In this document: one piece after another, positions 1 to 6,729 of the stretch
Layout: every line of letters starts with the position of its first letter
How positions within the stretch are numbered: position 1 is the stretch's first letter
Assembly (NCBI GenBank): GCA_035566535.1
Contig: DATMRA010000241.1
Coordinates: 1 to 10,690, forward strand
DNA length: 10,690 nucleotides
Origin: JAFARE01 sp035566535
GTDB taxonomy: Bacteria; Chloroflexota; Dormibacteria; Aeolococcales; Aeolococcaceae
Reading direction: 5' to 3'
Made by a program: the position numbers and the translations under genes
The notes under the pieces: model-generated
What the model was told of the DNA's origin: nothing
What the model saw: only the letters and a program-made list of their open reading frames with translations
The model's database searches: none

Positions 1-12
1 TCGCAGCCCTCT

Positions 13-687
13 TCAGCCCAAGATTCGACCCGAATTCACCGCCGCCATCACGGCATCGCGGGACCGGCGCCACAGCGGTCCGGGCGGCTCGTCCGCGCCG
101 GGCCACGCGATCGCCGCAGCGGCGAACAGGCGGCGCGCGTCGGCACCGTACGCGCGATCGGGCAGCGCGGCGTACGCCCACGCGATGCCGGCCTGCTCGC
201 GGGCTGCATCGGACCCGTCCAGGATCGCGAGTGAGGTGCTCACCATCCCTTCACGCGTCGCGGTGAGCGCAGAGGACAGGGCGCTGACAAGCGACGCCCG
301 CAGCGCCGTGTCAGCCGTAGTGACGTCCAACGCCGCGGACCGAGACGCCGGCTCGCTGCGGCCGCGCATGGTCAGCAGTTCGCCGTCGTCCGCCGCTCGC
401 CACGCGTCTTCACCCTCTCCGTAGCGCGTCCGGCCGACGGTCTCGCCGCTGTGCAGGTCGAGCCACACCTCGACGATGCCGCGTTCGCGCAGGAAATCGA
501 GCCAGAGGCGGAAGTGATCGCCCACGGGCTGCAATGAGTGGCCGTCTATCCAGACGTATGTCACGCGGCGGAAGGCCGCGAAGGCCGGATGCGACGGTTC
601 GAGCTCAAAGTCCGGCGTGGTGGGTGCTCCCAGGAAAGCCGCGGCGCGCGCCACCGCCGTGACGACACAGAGCTCCTCGGGCGTCAT
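13..687 (-). CDS. Unrecognised soluble protein, 224 aa
   Basis: I do not recognise this protein. It starts with ATG at 687 and ends with TGA at 13-15, so it is complete. There is no signal peptide or hydrophobic membrane stretch. The first 90 residues look like a mixed alpha/beta domain rich in aromatic residues (YVWIDGHS, FRLWLDFLRERG, VEVWLDLHSG), and the rest is Ala-rich and probably helical. The start lies 20 bp after the stop of the B12-binding gene, with AGG about 4 bases before the ATG as a weak ribosome binding site, so it is probably the last gene of the 1895-13 transcription unit. Base composition and codon use look like the neighbours. The reading frame is credible because it fills the space exactly, but no function can be assigned. 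The closeness to the B12-binding subunit is not enough to assign a role in B12 metabolism. Confidence 0.75.
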   Translation of the reverse strand: MTPEELCVVTAVARAAAFLGAPTTPDFELEPSHPAFAAFRRVTYVWIDGHSLQPVGDHFRLWLDFLRERGIVEVWLDLHSGETVGRTRYGEGEDAWRAADDGELLTMRGRSEPASRSAALDVTTADTALRASLVSALSSALTATREGMVSTSLAILDGSDAAREQAGIAWAYAALPDRAYGADARRLFAAAAIAWPGADEPPGPLWRRSRDAVMAAVNSGRILG

Positions 688-707
688 CCCGCCTGGTTCA
701 CGCTGCG

Positions 708-1136
708 TCAGACGCCTGCCTTGGCCCCGAAGCGCTCCTTGACATACGACACCGCCTCGTCAAGCGAGGTCCCAGGAGTGAACACTTTGTCGATGCCGAT
801 CTTTTCGAGTGCGGCGACGTCGCTGTCCGGGATGATCCCGCCACCGAAGACAACGATGTCCCCGGCGCCGCGCTCCTTGAGGAGGCGAATGATCTCGGGG
901 AAGAGCGTCATATGAGCACCGCTGAGCAGCGAAATGCCGATGCCGTCGACATCCTCCTGGATCGCGGCCTCGACCACCATCTGCGGCGTCTGGTGAAGCC
1001 CTGTATAGATGACCTCGATGCCCGCGTCGCGAAGAGCACGCGAGATCACCTTGATACCGCGATCGTGGCCGTCCAGCCCCACCTTGGCGGTGAGGATCCG
1101 AATCTTGCGTTCGCCACTGGTGGTTTCGCCTGGCAT
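708..1136 (-). CDS. Stand-alone B12-binding subunit, methylmalonyl-CoA mutase C-terminal type
   Basis: This 142-residue protein is a single cobalamin-binding Rossmann domain of the kind that forms the C-terminus of methylmalonyl-CoA mutase, or its separate small subunit in split mutases. The diagnostic base-off/His-on signature is complete: D22-G-H24-D-R-G27 supplies the lower-axial histidine, S69-L-L71 is the SxL motif, and GGG at 98-100 is the glycine turn that packs on the nucleotide tail. The length is that of an isolated domain (about 130-140 residues). Such subunits work with a catalytic TIM-barrel subunit that interconverts (R)-methylmalonyl-CoA and succinyl-CoA, or a related acyl-CoA pair; no such large subunit is in the window. 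The ATG at 1136 lies 9 bp after the stop of the upstream gene with no clear Shine-Dalgarno, suggesting translational coupling. The family call is sure; the exact substrate of the holoenzyme is not. Confidence 0.93.
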   Translation of the reverse strand: MPGETTSGERKIRILTAKVGLDGHDRGIKVISRALRDAGIEVIYTGLHQTPQMVVEAAIQEDVDGIGISLLSGAHMTLFPEIIRLLKERGAGDIVVFGGGIIPDSDVAALEKIGIDKVFTPGTSLDEAVSYVKERFGAKAGV

Positions 1137-1145
1137 GGCCCGATG

Positions 1146-1895
1146 TTAGCCGCTGGGGTAACCCACCTCCACCACTGCGGGTAACAACGCCGTCGCGCGT
1201 TCTGCAAGGCGATGGGCGATGCTCACGGCGCGATCGGCATGCGACACGCTGTCAACGTCGACATCGCTGATCGCGGCTAAGCCCCAGCGCGCCCCCGAGA
1301 GCGCGCCCGCCAGCGTCAGCGCCACGACCGGTCCGCCCTGGGCGCGCTGCACGGCATCCCGCACCGCTTCGACTCCGTCCAGCGCGGTGATCGCCCCTTG
1401 CAGCGCGGTGCCGGGATCGGGATCGCTGGCAATCGACGGCTCCTCATCACGCACGCTCAGCCGGTGCAGCAGCGCCATCGGTGCGTCCTCAAGGAGCGAT
1501 TGCCGGACGCGGACCAAGGCGGTGCCCAGGTCGTAGCGAAGCAGATCGGCGATCAATATCGCCGCCGCGACCGCGGTCACCGCGGTGCCCTCGTCTGCAC
1601 CCGCGAGCGCGACGCAGCGATAGGCATCGCGGCGCAGGCGTGGACGATCGAGGGGGGTGAGGAGCCCGAACGGGAGGGCGCGCAGCAGGAGCCCGGCGCT
1701 GCCGCTGCGTGACGGCCGCTCCAGGCCGCGATGCCGCAGATCAGCTTCGTCGAAACCGCCGCTGGCGGCCACCGACTCGGCGACGCCCAGCAGGTCTGCC
1801 CCTCCCGCCGCAGTGCCCGCCGCGGCCTCGCCCGCGAGCGCGCCGACCAGCGCTGCCTGGATGCGACCCGGGAGGCCGTCGATAGTGGTCTGCAC
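1146..1895 (-). CDS. Degenerate ADP-ribosylglycohydrolase (DraG)-like protein
   Basis: This 249-residue protein has the order of landmarks of the ADP-ribosylglycohydrolase fold without its metal ligands. GALAGEAAAG (18-27) matches the usual GAxxGDAxG opening, GSAGLLLRALPFGLL (65-79) matches the GNGAAMRxAPLG segment, and GGPVVALTLAGALSGARWG (187-205) matches the C-terminal GGDTDTxAAxxGAxxGAxxG segment. The N-terminal TDDT motif is absent and the C-terminal DTDT is replaced by PVVA, so the di-magnesium centre that cleaves ADP-ribose from proteins should not form. If the fold assignment is right it is a pseudoenzyme, perhaps a binding or regulatory protein. The start is GTG at 1895: an in-frame TAG at 1905-1907 rules out anything further upstream, and an AGAAAGGA tract lies 12 bases ahead. 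It is probably the first gene of a three-gene unit with the B12-binding subunit and the unrecognised protein. The fold assignment is by motif reading only. Confidence 0.7.
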   Translation of the reverse strand: MQTTIDGLPGRIQAALVGALAGEAAAGTAAGGADLLGVAESVAASGGFDEADLRHRGLERPSRSGSAGLLLRALPFGLLTPLDRPRLRRDAYRCVALAGADEGTAVTAVAAAILIADLLRYDLGTALVRVRQSLLEDAPMALLHRLSVRDEEPSIASDPDPGTALQGAITALDGVEAVRDAVQRAQGGPVVALTLAGALSGARWGLAAISDVDVDSVSHADRAVSIAHRLAERATALLPAVVEVGYPSG

Positions 1896-1905
1896 GGGGC
1901 AACGC

Positions 1906-1922
1906 TATCCTTTCTCGCAATG
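1906..1922 (+). promoter_or_regulatory. Candidate -10 element and leaderless start of the plus-strand gene
   Basis: TATCCT at 1906-1911 fits the TAnnnT form of a bacterial -10 element, and the ATG of the plus-strand gene begins 8 bases later at 1920. No Shine-Dalgarno precedes that ATG, and the divergent gene begins at 1895, so there is no room for a normal leader. A transcript starting within a few bases of the ATG is the simplest reading. No convincing -35 is present. The same bases, read on the minus strand, carry the AAAGGA tract of the divergent gene. Confidence 0.3.
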
Positions 1923-2348
1923 GCGACGTCGAACGTGGTCCGTGGCGTGCAGGCGGTGCGCCAACTGTCAGCGCTCCGCCCCGCCGCGCGCACCGCGTGG
2001 ACGCTGGCGCGGCGACCAGAGGCCCGCGACGCGTTGTCCAGCCTGATGACGCTGACATCGACGCGGCCTGACGCACGCCACCCGCTTGCCCCCGCCGCGG
2101 TGCGCGTGGAGCGCAGCCGGCTTCGCGGGGCCGCCGGAGACGCCGATCAGACCGCTTTCACCGTCTGGTTCGGCTCTGGGCCGGCGCTGCCGTCATTCGG
2201 CGCCGGCGGAAAGGCGACGCGCGCCGTGCTCCGCACTGCAGTGGGCGTCCTGGGTGCGGCTGCCCTCGGCGCGCTGACCGTCGTTGCCGCGAACCGCGAG
2301 GCCGCGCGCCTGGAGGCGCCCGCCGCGGCTCCGCGCCTCGGGGACTGA
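1920..2348 (+). CDS. Small single-pass membrane protein of unknown function
   Basis: This is the only plus-strand gene proposed. From the ATG at 1920 it encodes 142 residues, ending in TGA. The first 100 residues are polar and Arg/Ala-rich without a recognisable domain. Residues about 102-124 form one hydrophobic segment (TAVGVLGAAALGALTVVAA), followed by a short charged tail, so it is predicted to be a C-terminally anchored membrane protein. The reading frame is open back to 1731, but those upstream codons overlap the divergent minus-strand gene and are rejected as a start. Support comes from the position: without it, 1896-2359 would be a 464-bp gap in otherwise packed DNA, and its third codon positions are GC-rich as expected for coding DNA here. 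It ends 11 bp from the stop of the converging DUF1444 gene, leaving no room for a separate terminator. A non-coding stretch remains possible. Confidence 0.55.
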   Translation: MATSNVVRGVQAVRQLSALRPAARTAWTLARRPEARDALSSLMTLTSTRPDARHPLAPAAVRVERSRLRGAAGDADQTAFTVWFGSGPALPSFGAGGKATRAVLRTAVGVLGAAALGALTVVAANREAARLEAPAAAPRLGD

Positions 2349-2359
2349 GCCGCCGACCG

Positions 2360-3211
2360 TCACTCTCCGAGCCAGGGAAGCACCAGGGCACCGGCGCGCG
2401 CCCGGGCGCGGGGCACCGACGACAACGTCACGCCGTCGGTGCGAAGCACCTCGTTCGAGCACGGATTCATGGCCTCTCGCCATTCGCGCAGAACCCGGCG
2501 GTGAAAACGCTCCGCGTTCGGCTGCGCGGCGGGGATGGCCAGCACGACTCCCCGATCCGGCGTGGCCAGGAGCACGTCACCCGCGCATCGCTCGACCAGT
2601 GCAGCGAGCACCAGTGGTGCCATGAGCACACTGCCCTGGTACAGGACGTCGCCCGCCATGCGCCAGCCGTCGGCGGGAATGCGCTCGATGGTGTTGATGC
2701 GCCGCACCAGTGGGGCAAAACGCTCTTCCGTGTTTACAGAGGCGATCGCTCGGACCTCGTCGTCGCTCAACCCCCGCGCGTCCCATTCCTCGCGCGGCAC
2801 ACCGCGCATGATCGAGCCGGGGACATCCTCGGCGACGAATGCGCTGAGCGTCGTCGCGATATCCACCACGAGCAGATCGGATGCACGCGCCAGGTCGGCG
2901 AGGTACGCGCGGGCGCGCACGCACCAGAGAAGCCTGCGCGTGGACAGCTCAGTGCCCGTGCGCGGCGTGAGCTGGCGTTCAACCGAGCCGACGTACTCGG
3001 TGATCAACGCGGGCGCCCGCTCCGGCTCGCGGAGGCAGGCGTGATGCAGTGGGCTCAGCGGCAGAGTCGAGTCGATGCCCGGGGCGGTCACATGCAGGGC
3101 AAACCGCGTCGGGTCCACCTCGACCGTGACGCCGCGATAACGGGACGCCAGCTGCAGCTTGATGCGTTGGGCAAATGCGTCTCGATCTGCCAGTCCGTTC
3201 GCCGCGGCCAT
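2360..3211 (-). CDS. DUF1444 / YtpQ-like protein, 283 aa
   Basis: The protein resembles the DUF1444 (YtpQ, UPF0354) family, cytoplasmic proteins with no firmly established function. Visible support is the overall plan: an N-terminal domain whose short beta segments lead into LPLSPLHHACLREPE (50-64) and ALITEYVGSVERQL (68-81), and a C-terminal part with ADGWRMAGDVLYQGSVLMAP (180-199) and GDVLLATPDRGVVLAIP (211-227), close to the Y-x-S-x-LL and P-x-R-D segments I associate with the family. There is no signal peptide; the hydrophobic run at about 194-207 is too short and too embedded to be a clear membrane span. The gene begins 14 bp after the VWA stop codon, inside a hairpin, without a Shine-Dalgarno, so its translation probably depends on ribosomes finishing the VWA gene. 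No catalytic residues can be named. The family call is moderate; the coding call is strong. Confidence 0.7.
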   Translation of the reverse strand: MAAANGLADRDAFAQRIKLQLASRYRGVTVEVDPTRFALHVTAPGIDSTLPLSPLHHACLREPERAPALITEYVGSVERQLTPRTGTELSTRRLLWCVRARAYLADLARASDLLVVDIATTLSAFVAEDVPGSIMRGVPREEWDARGLSDDEVRAIASVNTEERFAPLVRRINTIERIPADGWRMAGDVLYQGSVLMAPLVLAALVERCAGDVLLATPDRGVVLAIPAAQPNAERFHRRVLREWREAMNPCSNEVLRTDGVTLSSVPRARARAGALVLPWLGE

Positions 3212-3230
3212 GAGCGGTTACCCGCTCACG
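3209..3230 (-). promoter_or_regulatory. Stop/start hairpin with GUAA tetraloop between the VWA and DUF1444 genes
   Basis: On the minus-strand message, CGUGAGCGG (3230-3222) pairs with CCGCUCAUG (3217-3209) around the loop GUAA (3221-3218). That gives nine pairs, one of them G-U, closed by a GNRA-type tetraloop. The left arm holds the UGA stop of the VWA gene (3228-3226) and the right arm ends in the AUG of the DUF1444 gene (3211-3209), so the start codon is fully paired. There is no uridine run after it, so it does not look like an intrinsic terminator. The likely role, by inference, is translational coupling: a ribosome reaching the UGA opens the stem and exposes the AUG. Confidence 0.55.
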
Positions 3231-5277
3231 CCGCCGAGCGCTTCGAGGTCACGTAGTCGACGAGAACGTAGTCACCCAAACGGTCCGGGCTGATGAAGAA
3301 CGCACGGCCGCGATTCATCCGCGTCATCTGGTTGACGAACTGCACAAGGTGGTGGTTGGACTCGAGCATGAACGTGTTGATCACGATGTGTTCGCGGGTG
3401 CATCGACGCACCTCGAGCAGCGTCTTGTGGAACGTCTCCGGCAGTGGCGGGTAGAAGAACACGGGGCGGCCATTTTCGATGTGGGCCGTGGGCTCTCCGT
3501 CGCTGACGATGATGATCTGCTTGTTCTCCCCTGGGTCCTTGGCGAGCAGGCGCCGCGCCAGCATGAGGCCGTGCTGCATGTTGGTCCCATAGACGTACTC
3601 GTTGACCGAGAGATGCGGCAGCGCAGACGGGCTGATTTCCCGTGCCAGATCGCTGAAACCGATCACGTGCAGGGTGTCGCGTGGATACGTGCTCCGGATC
3701 AGCGAGTCCAAGGCCAGCGCCACCTTCTTGGCGGCATAGAAGTAGCCGCGAAGCGGCATGCTCCGGCTCATGTCCAGCATGAGCACCGTGGCTGACCGGG
3801 TCAGCGTGTCGCTGCGATGCACCACAAAATCCTCAGGGCTGAGCCGAGGAACGCGCTGCGCGGGGCTGACACCTGTCGCAGCCTCCCGCTGCACAGCGTT
3901 CATCACCGTTTCTTTGACGTCGAGGTCGAACACGTCACCGAACTCGTAGGTCTTGCTCTCCTCTTCTCGCTCGCCTCCCTGACCGCGGCGGGCGACCGGG
4001 TGGTCACCAAAGCGGTCGCGACGAAGACGGGCGAAGAGGTCGCCCAATGCCTTCTGGCCGATCTGACGAGTGCCGCGCGCGGTGAGGCGCATGCCTTCGT
4101 TGTCGCTCTCGATCAACCCGCGCCGCTCCAGTTCATCGGTGAGGCGCTGCACGCGATCGAGATCGCGAGCCGCGTCATCACCGAGCAGGTCGCGCAGCGA
4201 TTCCCGCGTCGCCGGGTCGAGCTCCTCGCCGCGGTACACGCCGCGAAGCGCTCGCTCCATCTCCTCGATGGACTGGAGCTGATCCATCACGCGCATCGCC
4301 TCGTCGAGGGGCATCTGCTCGCCGCCCATGAATGAGTAGCGTGTGCCCAGCCGTCCACGATCCGAGAGCAACTCGAGCCCACCCATGAGTTCGGCAAGCT
4401 GCGCCTGCAGCTCCGGGTCGTCGAATGTGGATGCCATGAGCTCACCGAGCTGCTGGCGCATCTCCGGCGAGAGCGACTGCATCAGCGAGTCCATGCGCGC
4501 CATCTGACGGCGCAGCTGCTCCAGGAATTCATCGAATGTGGCGGGAGCTTCCGGGAACAGCCTGCCCCACTTGCCCAGAAAGTCCTGATAGTTGTGCTGC
4601 AACTGTGCCTCGGGAATGCCCTCGAGTTTCTGCCGGATCAGGGCGTTGAGATCGCGAGCCATCTCGCGCAGGACAGTCATGTCCTGCGCTGACATCTGTT
4701 GCAGCTGCTGCGTCATCTCTTTGAAATAAGTATCGACGACTCCCTTCTTGATGTCCTCCAGCAAACGCTGGAACGCCTGCTCGGCACGCTGATCCATGAA
4801 CTCGTAGCCCTGGAGCTCACGAATAGCGCCGCCTGCGTCCCGCGGCAGCTGGTCGAGCTGTTGTTTGCGCGACGACGCCACACGCTCGAGGATCCGGCGC
4901 GCCGAGGCATCCTCGGTGCTCTCCAGCCGCTCGTCGATACCCGCGCGCTCCAGGCGGAGGACGTTGTCCAGCTTCTCCTCGATGTCCTTGAACACCGAAT
5001 CGAGGCTGTAGCGTTCCAGCTGCTGTTGGCGGCGCCGGCGCAGCTGATCCATCATCTCTTCAAGGCCGCCGAAGCGACGGCCCTGGCGATCGCGCCAGCC
5101 CTGGCTCAGCAAGCGCCGCAGCGCGGTCTCGAAGTCCCAGCCGTGGAACACATCCTCGCTGAGGCGGTCGAAGAGCGCGTCGGCATCGTCACCCAAAGGA
5201 TCCTGCGTGCCGTCCCACACGCTGAACTGGTGCCGTTGCAGCGCGCGACCGCGCCTCAGCTGACGATCATCCGCCAT
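3226..5277 (-). CDS. VWA-domain protein, partner of the adjacent AAA+ ATPase (COG4867-like)
   Basis: This 683-residue protein ends in a von Willebrand A domain (about 492-680) with a complete metal-ion-dependent adhesion site: D502-M-S504-R-S506, T565 in YGTNMQ, and D593 in SDGEPT. The first 440 residues are charged and rich in Gln, Arg and Leu (RRRQQQLERY near 82, QQLQQM near 190), with coiled-coil character and a helix-turn-like segment near 375-410. The conserved EFGDVFDLDVKETVMNAV (445-462) leads into the VWA domain. The length and plan match the family that I remember as mycobacterial Rv0959. The start is the ATG at 5277, inside the last codons of the ATPase gene; in-frame codons further upstream overlap the ATPase and read as low-complexity Arg/Ser sequence, so they are rejected. 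There is no Shine-Dalgarno, and the 11-bp overlap implies coupled translation. By analogy with Mg-chelatase I/D and MoxR/VWA pairs, it would bind the ATPase ring and a metal or client. No signal peptide is present. Confidence 0.9.
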   Translation of the reverse strand: MADDRQLRRGRALQRHQFSVWDGTQDPLGDDADALFDRLSEDVFHGWDFETALRRLLSQGWRDRQGRRFGGLEEMMDQLRRRRQQQLERYSLDSVFKDIEEKLDNVLRLERAGIDERLESTEDASARRILERVASSRKQQLDQLPRDAGGAIRELQGYEFMDQRAEQAFQRLLEDIKKGVVDTYFKEMTQQLQQMSAQDMTVLREMARDLNALIRQKLEGIPEAQLQHNYQDFLGKWGRLFPEAPATFDEFLEQLRRQMARMDSLMQSLSPEMRQQLGELMASTFDDPELQAQLAELMGGLELLSDRGRLGTRYSFMGGEQMPLDEAMRVMDQLQSIEEMERALRGVYRGEELDPATRESLRDLLGDDAARDLDRVQRLTDELERRGLIESDNEGMRLTARGTRQIGQKALGDLFARLRRDRFGDHPVARRGQGGEREEESKTYEFGDVFDLDVKETVMNAVQREAATGVSPAQRVPRLSPEDFVVHRSDTLTRSATVLMLDMSRSMPLRGYFYAAKKVALALDSLIRSTYPRDTLHVIGFSDLAREISPSALPHLSVNEYVYGTNMQHGLMLARRLLAKDPGENKQIIIVSDGEPTAHIENGRPVFFYPPLPETFHKTLLEVRRCTREHIVINTFMLESNHHLVQFVNQMTRMNRGRAFFISPDRLGDYVLVDYVTSKRSAA

Positions 5278-6667
5278 AGACCGCGCTGCCTTCGAGGGCG
5301 GTCTTGTTGAGGCGCTTGCCCAGGTGCAGCCCCTCGAGCACGAACTCGAGGACCGCGACGCGCGACGTGTCGGAGTCCGCTTCGCCGAGCTTCTGCCGGG
5401 CGCGGTCGATGCCCGGCAGCTCGTGAAGCGCCTGCGCATACGCTGAGGTGGGCAGCATGTCGCCGATCTCGACGGTGAATCCGCCCCGGTCGAAACGCTG
5501 CACCAGGTCGGTGAACTCCTGGACGCTGAAGTGGCGCCGAAACACGTTGTTGCACGCTGTCTTCACGATCTTCTCGAGCACGGCTGCGTCGTCCGAGTCT
5601 TCCCACGTCTCCAGCTCGATCTTCCCCGCGGTGGATGCCATCAGCGAGGGAAGGTCGCTGATGCGGGCCACGGCGTCGCGCTCGCCGGTGCGCAGCGCAC
5701 GGCGCAGCGCGTTGCTCGTGAGGTTCTCGTAGTTCGCAGTGCTGACGCGCACCGACACGCCGCTGCGCTGGTTCACCTGAGGGTGGCGCCGCGCAACCTG
5801 CGACATCTCCGCCACCACCTCTTTCATGAATCCCGGAATGACAACGGGGACAGGCATGTCGTCGAACGTCGTGCGTTCCTGTTCGGCAATGGCTATCTCG
5901 TCATCGAGGCTGCGCGGGTAGTGCGTGCGCACCTGCGCGCCGAAGCGGTCCTTGAGCGGCGTGATGATGCGCCCGCGATTGGTGTAGTCCTCAGGGTTTG
6001 CAGTGGCCACCACATACACGTCGAGCGGCAGGCGCAGGCGGTAGCCTCGGATCTGCACATCGCGCTCTTCGATGATGTTGAGCAGTCCGACCTGGATGCG
6101 CTCGGCGAGGTCGGGCAGCTCGTTGATGGCGAAGATTCCGCGATTGGTGCGGGGGATGAGGCCGTAGTGGATGGTCAGCTCATCGCTGAGGTAACGGCCT
6201 TCGGCAACGCGAATCGGATCGACCTCGCCGATGAGGTCTGCGATTGACGTGTCCGGGGTCGCGAGCTTCTCGCTGTATCGCTGATCGCGTCCCAACCACG
6301 CGAGCTCCGTGGCGTCACCGTGCTCCGCCACCAGGTCACGGCACCGCCGGCAGATTGGCGCGTACGGATCGTCGTTGATCTCGCACCCGGCGATCGCCGG
6401 GATCATGTCGTCGAGCAGCGATGTGAGCGCGCGGATGAGACGCGACTTCGCCTGCCCGCGTTCACCAAGCAGCACGATGTCCTGGCCGGCGAGCACCGCG
6501 TTCTGGATCTGCGGGATGACGGAGTCGTCGTAGCCGCGGATGCCAGGGAACAGCTCCTCGCCGGAGCCGAGCTTGCGGATCAGGTTGCGTCGCAGCTCGG
6601 CCTTGACAGGCAGCACGCGGTATTCGGAGCGACGCAGGTCGCCGACTGTTGCTGGGATGTCGGGCAT
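5267..6667 (-). CDS. AAA+ ATPase, magnesium chelatase ChlI/MoxR-like (COG1239-like)
   Basis: This 466-residue AAA+ ATPase carries a Walker A motif GERGQAKS (68-75), a Walker B-like strand IFAINELPDL (178-187) in which the usual Asp-Glu is Asn-Glu, sensor 1 in ATANPEDY (221-228, N224) and a PLKDRFG arginine-finger segment (R241). Between Walker A and B, an inserted segment has C95, C106, C109 and H116, spaced like a small zinc site. The C-terminal third, from about residue 296 (VNQRSGVSVRVSTANYENL), is the helical lid found in Mg-chelatase I-type ATPases. It resembles what I recall of mycobacterial Rv0958. It overlaps the VWA gene by 11 bp, and together they should form an ATPase-VWA machine in the cytoplasm. 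No bchD/H or cobN/S/T genes are nearby, so chlorophyll or corrin metallation is not supported. ATG at 6667 is chosen; there is no good Shine-Dalgarno, and TAGGCT lies 9 bases upstream, so a near-leaderless message is possible. Confidence 0.92.
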   Translation of the reverse strand: MPDIPATVGDLRRSEYRVLPVKAELRRNLIRKLGSGEELFPGIRGYDDSVIPQIQNAVLAGQDIVLLGERGQAKSRLIRALTSLLDDMIPAIAGCEINDDPYAPICRRCRDLVAEHGDATELAWLGRDQRYSEKLATPDTSIADLIGEVDPIRVAEGRYLSDELTIHYGLIPRTNRGIFAINELPDLAERIQVGLLNIIEERDVQIRGYRLRLPLDVYVVATANPEDYTNRGRIITPLKDRFGAQVRTHYPRSLDDEIAIAEQERTTFDDMPVPVVIPGFMKEVVAEMSQVARRHPQVNQRSGVSVRVSTANYENLTSNALRRALRTGERDAVARISDLPSLMASTAGKIELETWEDSDDAAVLEKIVKTACNNVFRRHFSVQEFTDLVQRFDRGGFTVEIGDMLPTSAYAQALHELPGIDRARQKLGEADSDTSRVAVLEFVLEGLHLGKRLNKTALEGSAVYGG

Positions 6668-6691
6668 TTGCCAGTCAGCCTACACCGCGGA

Positions 6692-6707
6692 CGGCGGTCG
6701 ACCGCCG
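6692..6707. repeat. Perfect 16-bp palindrome upstream of the ATPase/VWA operon
   Basis: CGGCGGTCGACCGCCG at 6692-6707 reads identically on both strands, centred between 6699 and 6700. A second, shorter palindrome, CCGCCGGCGG (6705-6714), overlaps it. Both lie in the 62-bp gap between the cobB stop and the ATPase start, about 25 bp upstream of the ATG. With no spacer and no following T run on the minus strand, an operator for a dimeric regulator is as likely as an RNA terminator for cobB. GC-rich DNA yields such palindromes by chance more often than average. Confidence 0.45.
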
Positions 6708-6729
6708 CCGGCGGGTTGCATCGGTGACG

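Noticed and set aside
1731..1919. Upstream extension of the plus-strand gene
   Set aside because: It overlaps the divergent DraG-like gene for most of its length and looks like its shadow.
3817..4335. 172-codon plus-strand frame inside the VWA gene
   Set aside because: It is antisense to the conserved VWA region, has no start signal and no domain.
5278..5439. N-terminal extension of the VWA protein
   Set aside because: These 54 codons overlap the conserved end of the ATPase gene and read as Arg/Ser-rich low-complexity sequence; the ATG at 5277 matches the family length.
3226..6667. Magnesium or cobalt chelatase for pigment or B12 synthesis
   Set aside because: Despite similarity of the ATPase to ChlI and the presence of cobB nearby, there is no BchH/CobN large subunit, and the VWA protein is of the separate COG4867 type; the chelatase role is not supported.
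6668..6729. Intrinsic terminator after cobB
   Set aside because: The GC palindrome is not followed by a T run on the minus strand, and it has no loop.
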